From assembly GCF_003854965.1 (NCBI RefSeq), contig NZ_RQPI01000011.1, positions 1-64,000 on the forward strand: a stretch of DNA of 64,000 nt. The letters run 5' to 3'. The stretch comes from Paenibacillus rhizophilus (lineage in GTDB: Bacteria > Bacillota > Bacilli > Paenibacillales > Paenibacillaceae). The notes beneath the pieces were generated by a model. That model had not been told where the DNA came from and ran no database searches. It worked only from the letters and a program-made list of their open reading frames with translations. Below, piece after piece: positions 6,612-15,802 of the stretch. The translations under genes and the position numbers were made by a program. Numbering within the stretch: the first letter of the stretch is position 1; every line of letters starts with the position of its first letter.

Positions 6612-8435
6612 ATGCTTCGTAAAGATGTTCGAAATAGAAGGGTTTTGTCGTTTTATGCTCGGTTTCTTCCCGCGCTGCTGCTGGCGCTCTGCCTTGCGGC
6701 CGGACCGTTTGCGGCGTTTCCGGTACTCGCGGCTCCGTCTTCTTCCTCTGGAGCCTCTTCGCAAATCGATGCCGTTCTGGTGCTCGATGTCAGCAATTCC
6801 ATGAAGACAAGCGATAAAAACAACATCGCCGGCGAGGCGATGAAGATGTTCATAGATATGCTGTCCGCGAAGGGAGACAAGGTCGGCGTCGTCGCCTACA
6901 CCGATGAGGTGCAGCGGGAGAAGGCGCTGCTGACGATTAACTCGGCCTCGGACAAGCAGGATTTGAAGGATTTTATCGGTGGCCTGGATAAAGGCGCCTA
7001 CACGGATATCGCCGTCGGCGTCGATGAAGCGGTCAAGGTGCTGCAGAATGGCAGCGACCCTTCCCATGAGCCTATGATCGTGCTGCTTGCCGACGGCAAC
7101 AACGATCTGAACGAAGCTTCCGGCCGGACGCAGAGCGAGTCGGACAAAATGCTCGGCGCGGCGGTAGAAACCGCCAAGAAGAAAGGATATCCGATTTACA
7201 CGATCGGTCTGAATGCGGACGGCAAGCTGAACAAAGAAAGTCTTGCCAAGTTGTCCGACCAGACGGGCGGCAAGGCGTTCGCAACCGATACCGCAGACGA
7301 TTTGCCCGAGATTTTGAGTGAGATTTTTGCCGACCATTTGAAGCTTAAGGTTGTTCCTGTGCAGTCGATTACGGCGAGCGGAAGCTATCAGGAGGTTACG
7401 GTGAACGTTCCGAACGCCAGCGTGCTGGAAGCCAACATTTCCATCATTTCCTCGAAGCCGGTAACAGCGAAGCTGACTGACCCGTCGGGGGCGAGCGTGG
7501 TGATTCCTTCGAATAATGTGCTGCTGTCCAAGTCATCGACTTACAGTCTGTTGAAGCTCCTGTCCCCGAAGGAAGGAGACTGGAAGCTTCAAATCAAGGG
7601 CGTTCCGAAGGATAAAATCGACATCAATCTGATTTTCAACTATGACCTTGAGCTTAAAATGGAAGCTCCGGCGTCCAAGACTTACAAGAAGGGCGACAAG
7701 ATCAGCATCTCCGCCCGCCTGTTCACGGGCGGTACGCAGGTAAACGAAGCGGAGCTGTACAGGAACATGAAGGCCGTGCTGCTGGCGACGGATCTTGATA
7801 CCGGAAAGACCGCGGAGCTCCCGCTGGATAATTCTAGCGGCGAGTTCAAGGGCAGCTTCGAGGTAAAGGACAGCCATAACTACGAATTGAAAGTCCGGGC
7901 CGAAGAGAGCAGCTTCTACCGCGAGAGCAACACCGTACAGATAAACGCGGGCGGTTCCGCTACTCAGGCCCCCGCAGCGGCCGGAAACGGGAATGAGACT
8001 CAGGACGGAGGCATGTCATGGACGCTTATTCTGGTTATTGCCGGAATCCTGCTGGTTCTGGCCGCGGCCTTCGTCATCTGGATGCTGTGGAAGAAAGCGA
8101 GCCAAGGTTTTGTTGGCCAGCTCGTGATCGAGGTGATTGACGGAAATACCGGCGAGAAGACGTATCCGCAGTACAAGAAGCTGACGGGCTTCAGAGGTAA
8201 ATTCAACCTGCACCAGCTGCTGCAGCTTGCCCCGGAGCTTAAGGAAAGCGAGAAGCTGGTCTTCACGCCGGGAAGCAATGACCGGCTGCAGCTTCGCGGC
8301 GGCGACGGGATCGCGGTCGAGAAATCGGGCCGTGCGGTCGACGCCTCCCGGGGTCTGGAGCTGAAGAGCGGAGAACGGGTCTCGGTTCCGCTCCGAAGCG
8401 TGGACAAGACGATTATGCTGGAGTATTTGGTATAA
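6612..8435 (+). CDS. Membrane-anchored von Willebrand factor A protein (vWA-1)
   Basis: This 607-residue exported protein has a signal peptide (about 1-38, ending FPVLAA) and a vWA domain (about 50-235) with an intact MIDAS: DVSNS at 59-63 with the downstream Thr and Asp positions present (GAYTDIAVG, LLADGNN). Beta-rich domains follow (about 240-450), then a membrane segment (about 470-493, TLILVIAGILLVLAAAFVIW) and a cytoplasmic domain of about 110 residues. vWA domains bind protein ligands through a divalent metal. The start is the ATG at 6612 with AGAGGAG upstream; the frame is open 36 codons further up without support. It is the first gene of the tubulin/GTPase operon. The layout suggests an outside-facing sensor or adhesion module linked to a cytoplasmic tail that could contact the tubulin-like protein. 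Confidence 0.88.
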   Translation: MLRKDVRNRRVLSFYARFLPALLLALCLAAGPFAAFPVLAAPSSSSGASSQIDAVLVLDVSNSMKTSDKNNIAGEAMKMFIDMLSAKGDKVGVVAYTDEVQREKALLTINSASDKQDLKDFIGGLDKGAYTDIAVGVDEAVKVLQNGSDPSHEPMIVLLADGNNDLNEASGRTQSESDKMLGAAVETAKKKGYPIYTIGLNADGKLNKESLAKLSDQTGGKAFATDTADDLPEILSEIFADHLKLKVVPVQSITASGSYQEVTVNVPNASVLEANISIISSKPVTAKLTDPSGASVVIPSNNVLLSKSSTYSLLKLLSPKEGDWKLQIKGVPKDKIDINLIFNYDLELKMEAPASKTYKKGDKISISARLFTGGTQVNEAELYRNMKAVLLATDLDTGKTAELPLDNSSGEFKGSFEVKDSHNYELKVRAEESSFYRESNTVQINAGGSATQAPAAAGNGNETQDGGMSWTLILVIAGILLVLAAAFVIWMLWKKASQGFVGQLVIEVIDGNTGEKTYPQYKKLTGFRGKFNLHQLLQLAPELKESEKLVFTPGSNDRLQLRGGDGIAVEKSGRAVDASRGLELKSGERVSVPLRSVDKTIMLEYLV

Positions 8436-8442
8436 AATCCGT

Positions 8443-8535
8443 AAAACTTAGCGTATGCTTTCGAAGCGAGTTTTGCGAAGCGCATTCCAAAGTTTAATCA
8501 TGCAAAACTAAGCGTATGCTTTCGAAGCGAGTTTT
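8443..8535 (+). repeat. Two copies of a 32-bp hairpin-forming intergenic repeat
   Basis: Copies at 8443-8474 and 8504-8535 are identical except for one base (AAAACTT versus AAAACTA near the start). Each can fold back on itself: AAAACT pairs with AGTTTT around an inner GCTT/AAGC hairpin. They fill the only sizeable gap (about 150 bp) between vWA-1 and the tubulin-like gene. They are not terminators, since a weak A/T end rather than a T-run follows. Similar elements occur, from memory, in other Paenibacillus intergenic regions. Confidence 0.75.
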
Positions 8536-8588
8536 ACTGAAGTATATGCGAGGAAGTATATCATCGTAAAACTTTTAGGGGGATAAAT

Positions 8589-11500
8589 ATGAAACCGGTC
8601 GTAAGAGAACATATTCAGCAGCTTGACGTATCGCTTGGCGGAGGCATCGTCAGCGATAAGATCAGAGTCGACACGATCGACAATCCGATTCTTATAATCG
8701 GTCTCGGCGGTACGGGCATCGACGCTCTGCTCCGCCTGAAATACCAGATCAACCGCCGCTTTAAGCTGCCGGAGGACCCGATTTCCAAGAAAAAGCGGGA
8801 TAAGCCGGACAACGTGGAGTTCCTCGCTTTCGAGACGAACGAACAGGACCGCGGCAAAAAGTACAAAGGCATTGGCCTCGACCCGCAGAACGAGTTTGTG
8901 CTGCTGGCCAACGCCGAAATCGGCGGGCTACTGCAGAACCGGAGCATTCTTGATCCCTACATTACGGAATGGCTGTCGCCCGAGCTCAGCATTACGGACG
9001 GTATGAACGGCGCCGCCGGGGTGCGCCAAGCGGGACGGCTGCTGCTGTTCACGAAGATTAATCAGGTCGTAGGAGCGATCGACAAGAAGATCAAGACTTT
9101 GTCGGTCGGCACGAACAAAAAGCTGATGGTCTTCCTGCTAACGGGTCTGTCCGGTGGAACGGGCAGCGGCGCTTTTCTGGACATCGCCTACATCGTCCGC
9201 GGCATCATCGAGCGCGATTACGGCTCCGCCGGAATCGACCGCGTCAATACACTCGGGTATCTGTTCACGCCGGACGTGAACCTGTCGAACAAGAGCCTCA
9301 GCGAGCATACCCGCGAATACATCCGCAAGAACGGATACGCGGCGCTCAAGGAGCTGGACTACTGGATGAACGTGGACAGCCGGGGCGAGCGGTTCCGCCA
9401 GCAGTACGGCAATATTTTGACCGTCAATTCGCCGCTTCCTCCGTTCAATCTGTGCCATCTCATTTCGGCGACGAACACAGAGGGCAAGCTGCTGGAGAAT
9501 GCCTACGACTACTGCATGAACGTGACCGCGGAGAACATTACGAACTTCATGGCCAGCGAGGAGAAGCAGTCAGGTGAGGAATTCGCCATCCACGACTATA
9601 TCAGCAACATCCGCACGAATATCGCGCAGATGCACAAGAGCTATCCGGCCAACTACGAATACAACATTATCGGGGCTTCGTCCGCCGTACTGCCGATTGA
9701 AGAAATGACGACCTACCTTGCTTACCGCCTGTTTGACAAAATGGATAAAATGTTCCACCAGGCTCCGGGCCAAGAGGACATCGAGAAGCTTGCCCGTAAG
9801 CTCGGAATCGATCTGGAAAGCATGATCAAGTCGTTCGAAGCCCGTGTACCGGAGCCCCTGCCCGGCTATGAGAACAGCGAGCGCCTGAGCCATTCCAACG
9901 TCATCAAGCATCAGGTCGTCGACATGGATACCGAGCTTGAGCAGAACTTCCTGTCCCGGGCAAGAGAAGAGTATATCAAGGTGAGAAAGCAGCTTCCCGG
10001 CGAAATCGTCGGACGGTTCGGCGAGGAAATGGAGCGGACGTTCCTGCATCCCGAGCAGGGGCCATTCTATGTGTCGCGGCTGATCTTTACGGAAAAAGGC
10101 TTTTGCATCCTCAAGCTGATCCAATCCTACATTGAAGCGCTGCGCGAGAATCTGCTGCGTCTGCCGCGCGATATCGAGACGGCCCGGGAATCGGCGGAGG
10201 ACAAACTGGGCGATGCGCGGAGCGCTTTTGTCTCGAAGGAAAAGAAGAAGAATGCCTATATCGACGCGAAGATCAACGAATATTGGCTGCATGCTGATAC
10301 GGAGCGCACCGAACGCATGATCGAGTTCTATGAAGACCTGTTCGAGCTGCTGAACGAGGAGAACAGCCGGATTTACGGCGTGTTTACGGAGATTTTGAAC
10401 GCGCTGAGTTCGATCTTCTCCAAGAACGGGGATATTCTAACAAGCGGCGAAGAACAGACGGACCATAAAGGCAACAAGACGTATTACTGGAATATCGTAA
10501 GCGTGCCGGACATTTCGCAGACGATCTCGAAGATTATGGATCAAAAAGACGGCGACGATCTGATCCGCGACTTTTCCCGGGAAATGCTGCGGAATTCCAG
10601 CCGCTGGGTCAGAGAGCAGGAGATTGACATCGTCCGCTCCATTTCCGAGTTCCTCAGCGACAAGTTCGGTGATCTCATTACCCGGTCGATGGAGGATTTC
10701 CTCGTGATGAAATACGGCAGCGAGGAGCCGCTCGACAAGCTCGTGGAACGTACGATCGCCGGGAAGCTTGATGAGGAAGCTGTGCCGGTCTTCCACCTCA
10801 GCAACAGCTCGGGAAGCCTGCACTTCCCTTCGTGGGGCTTTGTGTCGGTGCCGGTGAAGGCGCCGGGCATCCTGAAGGGCATCCGCAATTACCAGGATAA
10901 CGCGCTCGGCAAATCGCAGTTCACGGTCAAGGAGAGTGAAGTCAAGAACCGGATTTTCTGGCTGAATACGCGCAACGGGGTGCCGCTGTTCGTCTATACG
11001 CCGCTGCGGGTGTATGAAGAAAACTATGAGCGGACCATTCTCGATAAGGAAGGCATCGGACGCCATCTGGTGCAGACCGACAAGAACAACTGGACCTATC
11101 TGCCGTCGCCGATTCCGGAGCAGTCCTGGGGCGACACCTACAGCAACGCGCGGGTGCGCGAGTATAACGCAAGAGTTCGCGGAGATTTCGCCAAAGCGCT
11201 GGAAGCCGGAGTCATTGCCGAAAAAGGCCTGGACGAAAACACGAGCAGCCGCTATTCGGTCGTGTTCTCGAAACCGTTCGACATTGACGCGTTCCTGCGC
11301 GGATACGATCTTCAATTGGAATCGCCGCGACCGAATCTGGGCGAAGTGAAGAAAGCCGCCGACGAGCTGGGAAGGCTGCGGGAGAACGGACTGGAGCGCG
11401 AAGGCGTGAAGGATATCTTCGGAAGCATCAACCGGGAGCTGGCCCAGGAGAATCTGATCCGTTCGCCGCAGCTTACCGCAAGGGTGCGCGAGGAGCTGGC

Positions 11501-11978
11501 GAAGTACGAAGCGCTCGCGGCCAAATCGGAGGAACTGAACGCGGTGCTCCGCCGGTACCTGGACGAGGAAAAATGGTTGGACCAGTTCTTGGAGTCCCTG
11601 TACACCGATACCATCGTGAAGAAGGGCGCGCTGTTCGTGTACGACAAAGACGAGGAAGAGGATGGTTGGGAGCCGTTCGCCAACCTGATGAAGGAACGCA
11701 GCTATGTGGAATTCGCGGTCTACCGCCATTTCCGGGCGCTGGACGAGAAGAGCCGCAGCGTTCTGCTGCGCAAGGCGGCGCGGCGCGCTGCGGAAATGAC
11801 CGCGGCCGAGGATGTAACCGCGCTGCTCTACAAGCTGGAGAACCTGTATGTAACCTTCCTGGAATCGCGGGACAGCCTTGAATACGAGCGGGTGGAGCAT
11901 GCCGACGGCGACGAGATGTACGCTTTCTACAAAGGCATGACCGGAAAGCTTGGCGGCATCCGCAGAAAGTTGAAATAA
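8589..11978 (+). CDS. Tubulin/FtsZ-like GTPase (Tubulin_2 / FtsZ-like family)
   Basis: This 1129-residue cytoplasmic protein has the tubulin-superfamily nucleotide signature. An N-terminal Rossmann-like loop (ILIIGLGGTGIDALLRL, Gly at about 38-43) is followed by the tubulin G-box GLSGGTGSG at 186-194. Strand-helix elements GYLFTPDVN (about 222-230) and PLPPFNLCHLISATNTEG (about 281-298) come next, as in FtsZ-like families. The remaining 750 residues are charged and helical and much longer than FtsZ (about 380 aa), so this is not the cell-division FtsZ. As I recall, a family like this was predicted by Makarova and Koonin (2010) to act in membrane remodelling together with a vWA protein and a GTPase; both partners are encoded here. 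Polymerisation is an inference. AGGGGG precedes the ATG at good spacing. Confidence 0.85.
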   Translation: MKPVVREHIQQLDVSLGGGIVSDKIRVDTIDNPILIIGLGGTGIDALLRLKYQINRRFKLPEDPISKKKRDKPDNVEFLAFETNEQDRGKKYKGIGLDPQNEFVLLANAEIGGLLQNRSILDPYITEWLSPELSITDGMNGAAGVRQAGRLLLFTKINQVVGAIDKKIKTLSVGTNKKLMVFLLTGLSGGTGSGAFLDIAYIVRGIIERDYGSAGIDRVNTLGYLFTPDVNLSNKSLSEHTREYIRKNGYAALKELDYWMNVDSRGERFRQQYGNILTVNSPLPPFNLCHLISATNTEGKLLENAYDYCMNVTAENITNFMASEEKQSGEEFAIHDYISNIRTNIAQMHKSYPANYEYNIIGASSAVLPIEEMTTYLAYRLFDKMDKMFHQAPGQEDIEKLARKLGIDLESMIKSFEARVPEPLPGYENSERLSHSNVIKHQVVDMDTELEQNFLSRAREEYIKVRKQLPGEIVGRFGEEMERTFLHPEQGPFYVSRLIFTEKGFCILKLIQSYIEALRENLLRLPRDIETARESAEDKLGDARSAFVSKEKKKNAYIDAKINEYWLHADTERTERMIEFYEDLFELLNEENSRIYGVFTEILNALSSIFSKNGDILTSGEEQTDHKGNKTYYWNIVSVPDISQTISKIMDQKDGDDLIRDFSREMLRNSSRWVREQEIDIVRSISEFLSDKFGDLITRSMEDFLVMKYGSEEPLDKLVERTIAGKLDEEAVPVFHLSNSSGSLHFPSWGFVSVPVKAPGILKGIRNYQDNALGKSQFTVKESEVKNRIFWLNTRNGVPLFVYTPLRVYEENYERTILDKEGIGRHLVQTDKNNWTYLPSPIPEQSWGDTYSNARVREYNARVRGDFAKALEAGVIAEKGLDENTSSRYSVVFSKPFDIDAFLRGYDLQLESPRPNLGEVKKAADELGRLRENGLEREGVKDIFGSINRELAQENLIRSPQLTARVREELAKYEALAAKSEELNAVLRRYLDEEKWLDQFLESLYTDTIVKKGALFVYDKDEEEDGWEPFANLMKERSYVEFAVYRHFRALDEKSRSVLLRKAARRAAEMTAAEDVTALLYKLENLYVTFLESRDSLEYERVEHADGDEMYAFYKGMTGKLGGIRRKLK

Positions 11979-11982
11979 GCCT

Positions 11983-14463
11983 ATGATCAAATCGCTGGCA
12001 ATGCGTTATGCGGCGGAATACGCCGCCCGGGAGGACCGGCTGCAGGATCAAGGGGACGGGCGCAGCAGCATCCATTACCCTGCCCTGTTTCTGTTCGTAG
12101 GTGAGAAGACGGCGCCTGCCATCGGGCCCGTGCTGGATAGCTGCCGCCGCAAATGGGACAATGCCGGCGGCGTCATGGCGATGCACGCCGTTCCCGAAGG
12201 CTGGAAGGCGGAGCAATCCGCCGTCCCGCAGAAGGAATCGTCGTCCGGGGGCTTTGCATCTGTGAGCCCCGCTTCCGGCATTTCCGCCCGGAGCGGGGCT
12301 TCGGCGCCCGTCTTGTCCGACTGGCCGTCCGACCATTTGAGAACGTTGATTCTTCCCCGGCCTACAGGCCGCGATCCCCGCACCGTCCGCCGGGACCTGT
12401 TCCGTGAATTTCAGGGGGAACAACGCTATCTTGCAGAGATGAACACCGCGCTGCGGCGCATGACGGGGTGCATAGCGGATTACGGCAGGCTGTACTCATC
12501 CTTCGACGTTATCCATCTCTCGATCATTACGCGGGTCGACGACCCGCTCAATGTGCTGCTGCCGGAAATCACGCTGCTGACCCGCGCCGTGCTCGGCCAG
12601 TCGTTCAAATCGGTGCAGACCGACCTGTTCGCGCTGATCAGCGAGCGGGACCAGGCCGAGAGCTTCGGCCTTTCCAGCTCGGCGGGAATGGCCTTCCTGC
12701 GCGAACTGGAAGGGATGCAGTCGCCGGATTACGAATTCACCGCTCCGCTGCTCGTTACGGAGGACGGACTGTCCATTCCGGTCAGCCACGGCCCGTCGCC
12801 GCTGTTCGACTTAGTCTACGTCCTGTCGGACAAGAATGAGCGCGGCAAGTCTCCGGCGGGCGGAATGGACGACAATTACGAAATTATTTCCCACATCAGC
12901 CTGCTGAAGAATGTGATGCGGCCCTCCGGCGGCATCGACCAGGAGCAGGTCAGCTACAACAATATGGCGTTCAAAAGCGGGATAAGGGGCAGCACGGGCC
13001 GGCAGGGGTACGCTTCCGCCGGCTTCTCCGGCGTCAAACGGCCGAACCGGCAGATCGCGCTGGCGGTGCTGTATCATACGTTCCGGCGGATCAGGGAGGA
13101 GATGTCCGGCGAGAGCCGTCTCAGCCCGCGCGAACGGCTGGAACTGCTGGGCTTAAGCCCTGACAGCCTGCGGGAGCGGGCCCGGCGGCTGCTTCCAGAC
13201 AAGGAGGGCATTCTCGAAATGACAGGCCTGATGAGCCTTGGGCGTCCCTCCTACCATGAGCTCAAACGGCTGTCTCTCCGCGAAGCGGAGGATCTACTGT
13301 TTGGCGGCGGGGGCGAGGCTTACTTCCGCAGCAACTTCGCCTCGCCCGCGGCGAAGCGGCTGGAAGCCGCCGATCCTCTGCGGGAATGGACGCCGCTGCT
13401 CGCCGCTCAGGACGGGGCTAGTCCGGAAATCACGTTCTTCCAGTTGGCGGAATGGACCGCCGACCGGGACGATGCCGGCAGTGTGCTTCATGGGCTCCGC
13501 CAGCACATGGCCGGCCTCAGAGCCGCGATTGCCTTATCGCGGGAAGAGCTGGAGCTGTTGTACGGGGATAGTGTGGACCGACTGCCCTTCTCAAGGGTGC
13601 CGCTTATGGATAAGCGGACGGTGCGGAACTTCATCCATTATTTGTTCGCCGAAGGCTACGGCGCAAAGTATGAATTGCTGCTGCTGGAGAGCGAGCTTGC
13701 GCTGTGCGCCCGCCTTGAAGCCGGGCTGGAGTCGCTTCATTCGGCAAGCGTCAAGCGGGTGAAGGCGATGGAGCGGCTGGAGGAGGAGCTTAAAGCGGCG
13801 GCGCTGGACAGCATCGGCCGGGCCGGAAGTGACATTGGCCGGAACATTATGGAATACTATCGCGTCGTAACGGATGAAGTACTTGGCGAGATTAAGGCCC
13901 GTCGCGGGCCCGGCGCCCTGCTGGGCGAGCGGTATATGGGAAGTCTGCCGGGTCTTCTGGACCGGGGCATCGAGGCGCTGCTGGAACGGCTGATCGAGGT
14001 GTGCGGGCGGGAGATTCTGACGGCGGAGCCTTTTGCCCTTTCTTTCGAAGAGGAGCTTCTGCGGCGGGCAAATGTCGCGGCGGCGTACGACAACCGGGAG
14101 GTATTATCGAAAGAAGAGCTGTTCCGGCGGCTGTACCGCACACTGGAAGAGGAAGCGGCCATCAACGTCCGTCTCTTCGAATACACGCAGGAACACCGGC
14201 ATGAGGAAAAATATTTCTTCGGCGATAGCGGCTCGGAATTTTTACGCTACGCGCTTTCCGCCGACGAGACGACGCGCATCTACCGGCTGGGCTTTGTGCA
14301 TGAGCGGCGTCGAAGCGGCGTGGAGAAGCTGAATCTGATGGGCGGCTTCCATTTGGAGGACCTGCTCTACTACCGCAACGGCAGGATCTATTACGAGACG
14401 TATTTGAAGAACGGTTACGAGCTGCACGGCGTGGATGAAGAGTCGCTTCCCGCTCTGCGCTAG
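11983..14463 (+). CDS. Degenerate tubulin-like partner protein, 826 aa
   Basis: No family is obvious, but read beside the preceding gene it is collinear with that tubulin domain. HYPALFLFVGEKTA (about 31-44) sits where the partner has ILIIGLGGTG. FDVIHLSIITRVDDPLNVLL (about 173-192) replaces the G-box region. DLFALISERD (about 216) matches GYLFTPDVN. FLRELEGM matches ALKELDYWM. PLFDLVYVLSDKNERG (about 272-287) matches PLPPFNLCHLISATNTEG. Spacings agree within a few residues, but every nucleotide-binding glycine is missing. I infer a catalytically dead tubulin-fold subunit, perhaps a heterodimer partner or polymer cap. An unstructured Ser/Pro stretch lies at about 75-105; the C-terminal 500 residues are helical. 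The gene starts 4 nt after the previous stop with a weak ribosome binding site, suggesting translational coupling. Confidence 0.72.
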   Translation: MIKSLAMRYAAEYAAREDRLQDQGDGRSSIHYPALFLFVGEKTAPAIGPVLDSCRRKWDNAGGVMAMHAVPEGWKAEQSAVPQKESSSGGFASVSPASGISARSGASAPVLSDWPSDHLRTLILPRPTGRDPRTVRRDLFREFQGEQRYLAEMNTALRRMTGCIADYGRLYSSFDVIHLSIITRVDDPLNVLLPEITLLTRAVLGQSFKSVQTDLFALISERDQAESFGLSSSAGMAFLRELEGMQSPDYEFTAPLLVTEDGLSIPVSHGPSPLFDLVYVLSDKNERGKSPAGGMDDNYEIISHISLLKNVMRPSGGIDQEQVSYNNMAFKSGIRGSTGRQGYASAGFSGVKRPNRQIALAVLYHTFRRIREEMSGESRLSPRERLELLGLSPDSLRERARRLLPDKEGILEMTGLMSLGRPSYHELKRLSLREAEDLLFGGGGEAYFRSNFASPAAKRLEAADPLREWTPLLAAQDGASPEITFFQLAEWTADRDDAGSVLHGLRQHMAGLRAAIALSREELELLYGDSVDRLPFSRVPLMDKRTVRNFIHYLFAEGYGAKYELLLLESELALCARLEAGLESLHSASVKRVKAMERLEEELKAAALDSIGRAGSDIGRNIMEYYRVVTDEVLGEIKARRGPGALLGERYMGSLPGLLDRGIEALLERLIEVCGREILTAEPFALSFEEELLRRANVAAAYDNREVLSKEELFRRLYRTLEEEAAINVRLFEYTQEHRHEEKYFFGDSGSEFLRYALSADETTRIYRLGFVHERRRSGVEKLNLMGGFHLEDLLYYRNGRIYYETYLKNGYELHGVDEESLPALR

Positions 14464-14489
14464 ACGCTTTCCGAAAGGATGATGAATCA

Positions 14490-15764
14490 ATGCAGCGCAA
14501 ATTGAATCTGCTTCTTCTCTTGTTCAGTCTGATCGGCGGAGCGGTCGCTTTTGTTATCGGCGAGCTGCTGTTGGGCCGCCTGCTTGGAGACTGGCCGTCC
14601 ATTTTGGTCGTCGGCCTTTATTTTGCCATTGTGGCGCTTGGCGTGGGACTCGGCTGCCTGCTGGCTGAGATGATTTCACCCCGGCTGAATGGCTGGTCGT
14701 GGCGCCGGCGGTACCTTGGCTTGTCGTGGAAGCTGCTCCCGTTGACCGTCGTCATGCTGCTGGGTGTTGGAGTATTGATGGAGTTCGTATATGAACTCAA
14801 TTTCGGCGGCATGAAGCCGGTCAAGGATATCGTGATGGTCATCGACGACTCCGGTAGCATGCAGCAGAGCGACCCCGGCAACAGCCGCTATTCTGCAGCA
14901 CGGGATCTTGTGATGCTGATGGACGGCGATAACAAGGTCGCCGTGCTGACGTTCAGTGACGAGGCGGCGGTCGTCCAGCCTTTGACTTCGCTTTCGAAGG
15001 CGGAGAACCGGGAGCAGGTAACGGCGGCGATTCAAACTCTGCAGACGACGCAGGGAGGAACGAATCTCAGAGAAGCGCTGACGGAGGCGATGAATGTCAT
15101 TAACGGCGACAATGCCGCCGGCCGTGGAGCGATGGTTATTCTGCTGTCGGACGGGGTAAGCCAGCTTGATACCAGGGCGGAACTCCAAGAGTACGTGGAC
15201 CGGGGCATCGCGGTCAACACGATCGGACTCAGCATCAGCGATCCTTCAGGCCCGGATCTGCTTAGGGACATCGCCGGGACAACCGGCGGGCAATATTACG
15301 ATGTGGCCGATGCGAATCGTCTGGCCGACATCTTCCGCCAGATTTACGACCGTCTCGGCGACCGGACGCTGCTTACGGAGCGGACGGATAACACGCAGCA
15401 CAGTCCTTATTACGCGACCCTGCGCATTCTGTCGCTCGTATTGATCGGGGCCGCGCTCGGACTCGGACTCGGCATTGTCTTCGACAACCGCCACCTGGCC
15501 AAAAGCTTCGGCCTGGGCGGCATCGTGTCCGGCCTTCTGGCCGGCTTGACGCTGGAATTCGGCCTCGGCGGACACGCCTTCCTGAATGCGATGGTGCGGC
15601 TGCTTGCCGTGCTGCTGCTGGCGGGCGTGCTCGCGCTGTTCACCGCGGTCGTTCCGGTGGGGGAAGGACGGCTGACCCGCCGCGGACGCGGAGCGGAGCA
15701 GCCGTCCGCACGTCCATCGCAGGGCTACTCGCCCCGCAGGAACCGGAGCAGCAAAGGCTTCTAG
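14490..15764 (+). CDS. Polytopic membrane protein with extracytoplasmic vWA domain (vWA-2)
   Basis: Three N-terminal membrane segments (about 7-30, 36-62, 80-101) are followed by a vWA domain (about 108-290) and three more segments (about 308-330, 342-364, 368-390), then a basic Arg/Ser-rich tail. The MIDAS is intact: DDSGS (about 119-123), TQGGTNL supplying the Thr and LLSDGVS the Asp. Positive charges in the loops (WSWRRRYLG inside, RGRGAEQ at the tail) place both ends in the cytoplasm and the vWA domain outside. It differs from vWA-1 in topology, so the operon makes two distinct metal-dependent binding modules on the outer face of the membrane. A ribosome binding site AAAGGATGATG precedes the ATG. 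Confidence 0.85.
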   Translation: MQRKLNLLLLLFSLIGGAVAFVIGELLLGRLLGDWPSILVVGLYFAIVALGVGLGCLLAEMISPRLNGWSWRRRYLGLSWKLLPLTVVMLLGVGVLMEFVYELNFGGMKPVKDIVMVIDDSGSMQQSDPGNSRYSAARDLVMLMDGDNKVAVLTFSDEAAVVQPLTSLSKAENREQVTAAIQTLQTTQGGTNLREALTEAMNVINGDNAAGRGAMVILLSDGVSQLDTRAELQEYVDRGIAVNTIGLSISDPSGPDLLRDIAGTTGGQYYDVADANRLADIFRQIYDRLGDRTLLTERTDNTQHSPYYATLRILSLVLIGAALGLGLGIVFDNRHLAKSFGLGGIVSGLLAGLTLEFGLGGHAFLNAMVRLLAVLLLAGVLALFTAVVPVGEGRLTRRGRGAEQPSARPSQGYSPRRNRSSKGF

Positions 15765-15802
15765 CAGCAAGGTAAAGATACTAGGAAAGGGGCTGTGCGG
15801 CG

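Noticed and set aside
8443..8535. Direct repeats as a CRISPR array
   Set aside because: There are only two copies with about 29 bp between them, no leader and no cas genes, and each copy is self-complementary.
10437..11990. Minus-strand open frame of 517 codons opposite the tubulin-like gene
   Set aside because: High-GC third positions keep the opposite frame open. The product has no domain, and the plus-strand gene has a clear tubulin signature and ribosome binding site.
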